Part shown: piece after piece, positions 44,540 through 64,000 of the stretch | Numbering within the stretch: the stretch's first letter is position 1 | Layout of the letters: each line of letters starts with the position of its first letter | The notes under the pieces: model-generated | Database searches by the model: none | Seen by the model: the letters and a program-made list of their open reading frames with translations, nothing else | Told to the model about the DNA's origin: nothing | Assembly: GCA_964020155.1 (NCBI GenBank) | Contig: OZ026563.1 | Location: 3,805,440-3,869,439, forward strand | DNA length: 64,000 nucleotides | From: Chondrilla cf. caribensis | Taxonomy: Eukaryota > Porifera > Demospongiae > Chondrillida > Chondrillidae | Direction of reading: 5' to 3' | Position numbers and translations under genes: made by a program

Positions 44540-46921
44540 ATGGATCTTCGCCGACTGGAAATGTTTGTTAGATTTTCCTTTTTGTTACTGCTCGGTTTTG
44601 TTTCAGCTCAGTACTCACAATGGTCTTCTATCTCCTGGAGAGATCCTGGTGGCCAATTGAGAAATGCACAGATAGTAAGAGCAGTTGGACCCAACAATGA
44701 ATTGAATGGAGCTATAGACTGTACTCGTTACTATCCTGGTGAATGTGAGGTCACACTCAACATCACCCACATGCTGACCATGACACTGTATGACTATTAT
44801 CCCGAAGACCTCAAGGATAGTGGAGGACACAGAGGAGTAGATGGATACGCAATCAAAATCAACACTGACGGATCATTTGCTTTTCGTTACGATAATGGTG
44901 TTCCCAACAGACCTATTTCAACCTTCTTGTGGCCGATCTTTGCAGACGCTCATCTGAAAAATGATGAACTTGAGAGACGCTCGGTCATTGCTGTCAACAA
45001 CCAGTTACCAGGACCAACCATTATTGCTCAACAAAATCAACCCCTCAACATCAAGGTTGCCAACAATTTGGCCAGTGAGTCCATCAGCATCCACTGGCAT
45101 GGACAGCACGTCAAGGAGGCACCATGGATGGACGGAGTGGCACATATCACACAGTGTCCCATTGTGCCATATACAAATTTCACCTACAGCTTCACACCAG
45201 ATCAAGTGGGCACACACTGGTATCATGCCCACAGCGGAGCACAGCGAACAGATGGACTGTTTGGAGCACTCATCATTAAAAGTGACGATGAATTCACAGG
45301 GACAGATTTAGAAAATGATACCTTTGTTGACCGTCCAGAGGAACACACAATTTCTCTTATCGACTGGCAGCACGACAATTCTATCGATCTGTTCTCAGTG
45401 ATACAGAGTGGATCACGTTTCAAAAGTCCTGTCTATGTAAGGATGTCGTATAATTTCACTCCTATCTATGATGGATCGGAGCCAGCACCCTATCCCTTCT
45501 TGTCAGGCCTCATCAATGGACTGGGTTGGGAGTTCACACCTGTTAGGAGTGCAAGATGTAATCATAAAAATAACCCATTGAATTTTTTCAATGTGACACC
45601 AGGTGAAGCTTATCGATTTCGACTGATTGGTGCTCAGAACGCATACGCTTTCCGATTCTCCATTCAAGGTCATAAATTGAAGCTTCTTGCTTCTGATGGT
45701 ATTCTTGTGAAGACAGATCCAGAAGAAGTAGACTTCATCATCATCCATTCAGGTGAACGCTATGACTTTCTCCTCAATACCACCGGGCAAGTATCTCGTA
45801 ATTACTGGATAGTAGCAGAGACACTGGAAACACAGGAAGGTCTATTTGGTGCAAAGTATTATTGTACCAAAGGTCGGATAGCATATGCCATACTGCATTA
45901 CACAGATGTGTCATACAACCGCTGGTCACCATATATCAACTACAACACCACTACACGCTGTACTTCTTCATCAAAGTGCTATGCAGCCAACTGTCCCTTC
46001 CAAGAATTCCCAGGACAATACAACATCATGTGTTTGAATGTTGGTAGCTTCAAACAGAGACATACTCAGCCCAAACAGATGTTAGAAATTGGTGATGCTA
46101 CATCTCTTTTCCTAAACTTTGGATTTGGTGGGGATACAACTGTTTCTGGGAGTTCCATAAATGGCCGTCATTTTCTCTTTCCTCCCTACCCACCTACAAC
46201 ACAATATTCGGACCTTTCCGAGGACTTTAAAAGTGACAGAAAATTATGTACATACCCACAAGATAAGGATGAAGCTAAAGGAAGGAGGTGTTTACATGTT
46301 TACAACATAGAAGACCAAATTGTCCAAAATGAAGGCATAGTTGAGATAGTGTTCATGAACCTTCTTAACATGAGTGAAGGAATACGTAGAGGACAAGCTC
46401 ACCCAATTCACCTTCACGGACATCACTTCCAAGTCATACACATTGGGTATGGAGACTGTAGTGAGACCATTGGCACCTGTCACCATCCTGATATATCGTG
46501 TGCGGAAAGCCACTGTGATACGAATGTTCACTGGAGAGACTGTAGGGCAAACTTTGGAAGTGGAATTCAAGAACCACCCGAAAAGGACACTGTGATAGTT
46601 CCAGTTGGAGGATACGTTGTGATTCGATTCAGAGCAGACAACCCCGGATGGTGGTTCCTCCACTGTCACATTGAACCTCATCAACTGGAGGGCATGAGTA
46701 TGGTAGTGAGAGAGGGGACCCCTCCAGCTCCACCTGACTCCTTCCCAAAGTGTGGCAGTGTTGAAATAACTAAACCTGATTTCTCCACTGCTCATCAATC
46801 CACTCTTATGACTTGGCTGATTATTGGATGGGTTTTAGCATTCATTTTGTTGGTGGTGGTGTTGGTGGTGTCCGTGAGGGCTGTGGTGAATTGCATACGT
46901 GAAAGATATGATGAAGTATAA
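44540..46921 (+). CDS. Membrane-anchored laccase-like multicopper oxidase MCO4
   Basis: An intronless frame of 793 residues from ATG 44540 (good context, AGGATGG). The homologous start of the sister genes is ATG 44561, giving MFVRFSFLLLLGFVSAQ. Ligand motifs are complete: HWHG from residue 185, HWYHAH, HPIHLHGHHF and HCHIEPHQLEGM with axial Met. The stalk is short (TKPDFSTAHQS), followed by a TM helix (MTWLIIGWVLAFILLVVVLV) and a cytoplasmic tail ending RERYDEV. It is a type I membrane oxidase with its active site outside the cell. It is closest to MCO3 (shared EDQIVQNEGIVEI, GYGDCSETIGTC). Confidence 0.95.
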   Translation: MDLRRLEMFVRFSFLLLLGFVSAQYSQWSSISWRDPGGQLRNAQIVRAVGPNNELNGAIDCTRYYPGECEVTLNITHMLTMTLYDYYPEDLKDSGGHRGVDGYAIKINTDGSFAFRYDNGVPNRPISTFLWPIFADAHLKNDELERRSVIAVNNQLPGPTIIAQQNQPLNIKVANNLASESISIHWHGQHVKEAPWMDGVAHITQCPIVPYTNFTYSFTPDQVGTHWYHAHSGAQRTDGLFGALIIKSDDEFTGTDLENDTFVDRPEEHTISLIDWQHDNSIDLFSVIQSGSRFKSPVYVRMSYNFTPIYDGSEPAPYPFLSGLINGLGWEFTPVRSARCNHKNNPLNFFNVTPGEAYRFRLIGAQNAYAFRFSIQGHKLKLLASDGILVKTDPEEVDFIIIHSGERYDFLLNTTGQVSRNYWIVAETLETQEGLFGAKYYCTKGRIAYAILHYTDVSYNRWSPYINYNTTTRCTSSSKCYAANCPFQEFPGQYNIMCLNVGSFKQRHTQPKQMLEIGDATSLFLNFGFGGDTTVSGSSINGRHFLFPPYPPTTQYSDLSEDFKSDRKLCTYPQDKDEAKGRRCLHVYNIEDQIVQNEGIVEIVFMNLLNMSEGIRRGQAHPIHLHGHHFQVIHIGYGDCSETIGTCHHPDISCAESHCDTNVHWRDCRANFGSGIQEPPEKDTVIVPVGGYVVIRFRADNPGWWFLHCHIEPHQLEGMSMVVREGTPPAPPDSFPKCGSVEITKPDFSTAHQSTLMTWLIIGWVLAFILLVVVLVVSVRAVVNCIRERYDEV

Positions 46922-47095
46922 TGACAATGTACTGGACTGAGTACATGTAGTGTGTCAATCGTTAGAATGCATATTTATGTAGTGTTGTAGCACTGACGTT
47001 ATGTAGAAAATTGAACATTATTCATTTGTAGTGGTTTAATTATATGAGCTGTCTTGCCTTCAATTACTCGCACACGCACTTCAGCGCATTTTCAT

Positions 47096-47153
47096 AGATA
47101 TTCAACTAGGATGGTTACATCACAAGTCATGTGACTAACACCCTTGGTACTGG
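47096..47153. mobile_element. Solitary MITE arm
   Basis: AGATATTCAACTAGGATGGT to CCTTGGTACTGG equals one arm of the element at 42857-43034. The partner arm is absent. From 47154 to 48228 no gene or repeat is recognised; ORFs there are short and AT-rich. Confidence 0.65.
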
Positions 47154-48228
47154 ATTGGAAATGGTAGTAAACAAGCTGCACCGCCGCTAAGTTAAGCATA
47201 TATACAAGCCCAGTATTTATTTAGTTGATATTTGTAGGGGACTTCAATCCATGTTCTGTATCGAATTCCGTTATTCTATAATCGTTTATAAGCAAAATCA
47301 CTGATTGGGACTTTTCACTCTTGGAATATGCCCACCAAACCAGCAAATGTCAATACATACATGCACACATGCTTTTAAGTAGTTATGTAGTATTTGGTGT
47401 ATGTTCTGGTGGATATCTAAACTTATCATAATATGAAGCTTAAAATGACACAGCAGAGGGTACATACGAGTATTTAGACTATGCATTCATGTATGTACTT
47501 CAATACACATGCATGTGTGACAGGTGCAACAGTGAAGGGGGTTGCCCAAGGTTTTTCCTTATCTCACAGGTTTTAAAACCAGTGGTGACAAAACAACCCC
47601 TTGATAGGGCAATCGTATGTTTCTTTCTATTAATGTTTCGCTCAAAAGTTTCATAACCTTTGAAACACCTTTGTATTTGGTACAACAAGGTTTTTGAACC
47701 ATAAATAGTGTTTTAGTTGTTTGTGACCATATTAAGTGACATATTTACATGCAATTTTCAAATACGAATATGCACCACTGGATATTGCTCAGAGGTTCTC
47801 TCCTTATTTCCAACAAAGAGCTGTCTTTAAGCTACAAAAGTCAAACTTTTATTTCGTTGTCGTCTTCAGAAATCAATTACCTGCAATCGGCTAACACAGT
47901 TTGGTTCCTATACAATATGCAAAGTTGTTCCAAGTTAAAAAGACCTCGTATAATTCCAGAATGAAATGTGCTAGCATATTTTTGTTACCAAGTAGGATAG
48001 ACTATATTTGGATGCCTTACAATTACCTTAATCATATTACAAATATAAAAGATGCTATAAATACCGAAAATCTCACATACCAAGCCATATACTCGGTGAT
48101 TCCAGATATTTAGTTTACAATGGATTTCTTGAAGGCCTTAGAGACTTAACCTTGGCCTTCAGGACAAGATCAAAAAGGTCATCTTTACTGTCTGCATGCC
48201 TTAGATCTTCTTTTACATCATCATTGAG

Positions 48229-48495
48229 TGTGATGAAACTGTTGCAGATAGTTACATGAATGGCCCTCATTTTCTATTCCCTCCAGTTCACTCAACACAA
48301 TACTTCAACCTTCCGAAACACTTCAAAGAAGATGGAATTCTCCCAACACCTCCATCCTCCCCTACACCTCCATCCTCTACTATAGCTGGGGCAGCTGTTG
48401 CATTGGATCTTGTACTACTGATTCTGGTGTGCTGTTGTAATGTGTGGTGTATCATTATAATATTATATGCTACGTATATCATATCAATTAAATAA
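48229..48495 (+). pseudogene. MCO C-terminal remnant with internal deletion
   Basis: The frame reads MNGPHFLFPPVHSTQYFNLP, corresponding to INGRHFLFPP..PTTQ.S.L in intact MCOs. After KHFKEDGIL it jumps to the stalk (PTPPSSPTPPSSTIA) and a TM helix (ALDLVLLILVCCCNVWCIII), ending with TAA at 48495. The copper-binding C-terminal domain between them has been deleted and the N-terminal two thirds are absent. Confidence 0.82.
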
Positions 48496-48779
48496 TAATT
48501 GGTTATCACAGTAACACAGTGCTGGATTGAATAGACTTATTGTATCAGTTCGTAGAATATATTTTCACGTGGTATTGTAGTATGAAGTTATGTAGCAGGT
48601 TGAACATTGTTCATTTGTAGTGGTTTAATTATATTAATGTACGAGCTGTTTGTTTGCCTTCAATTCTTTGCACACGTGCGTGAGTAGAATACGACCATGT
48701 GACTGTCTGGCATCGCGAGACCAGTGTTATTTTCGGCTATGTATTCGGTGGACTGGAAGCTGAGGGACAATAATATAAC

Positions 48780-63911
<15,132 letters not shown>

Positions 63912-64000
63912 GTGAGCACATGCATGTACTGCATGTTATGTGCATGTTATGGGCATGTCATTTACATGTAGCATTCCTTGTCAGCACGTGGTACATGTGA

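Noticed and set aside
24163..46921. Bacterial origin or contamination for the intronless oxidases
   Set aside because: They carry metazoan-type signal peptides and TM anchors, are flanked by duplicated intron-containing Ig/FN3 units, and have no bacterial gene context.

Overview
The window is nuclear DNA of an animal. It shows split genes with GT-AG introns, many (GT)n microsatellites, a CRE/TATA promoter, an intronless histone H4 with a 3' stem-loop, DNA-transposon MITEs, receptor-type tyrosine phosphatases (RPTPs) with Ig and FN3 ectodomains, and laccase-like multicopper oxidases (MCOs). Small genes, laccase-type MCOs and Ig/FN3 RPTPs together suggest an early-branching invertebrate, most likely a sponge. 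That placement is an inference; no species marker is visible.

Layout on the + strand: (1) 235-11228, the 3' part of an RPTP (RPTP-A): juxtamembrane region, active phosphatase domain D1 and degenerate D2. (2) 12061-19172, a complete 8-exon gene for a secreted Ig-Ig-FN3 protein whose Ig/FN3 exons are paralogous to the ectodomain of RPTP-B. (3) 19-48.5 kb, a birth-and-death cluster. Three apparently intact intronless genes (24.2, 32.2 and 44.5 kb) encode membrane-anchored MCOs. They alternate with MCO wreckage (20.9, 36.7, 42.1, 48.2 kb) and with broken copies of the Ig/FN3 gene (21.2, 27.7-31.0, 38.9-40.5 kb). (4) 48780 to beyond 64000, RPTP-B: signal peptide, two Ig, three FN3, TM, juxtamembrane and D1, continuing off the window. 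A replication-type histone H4 gene lies antisense inside one of its introns.

All exon junctions of the three split genes were placed by reading phase and GT-AG sites. From the juxtamembrane region to the end of D1, nine consecutive RPTP-A and RPTP-B exons have identical lengths. Three of them (the catalytic core) are almost identical in sequence, which looks like recent gene conversion.

The most interesting biology is a compact locus where an Ig/FN3 recognition module exists both as a transmembrane phosphatase and as a secreted protein. The TM exon of RPTP-B is bracketed by complementary (CA)n and (UG)n tracts, and skipping it would give a soluble ectodomain. Both receptors keep Y-x-N-x/ITIM-like tyrosine motifs beside the membrane. 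The same duplication process amplified surface MCOs with different C-terminal anchors. Mobile elements found include a TIR element with a PHD-finger fossil, several MITE families, a foldback element, an RT fossil and a tRNA-like SINE.
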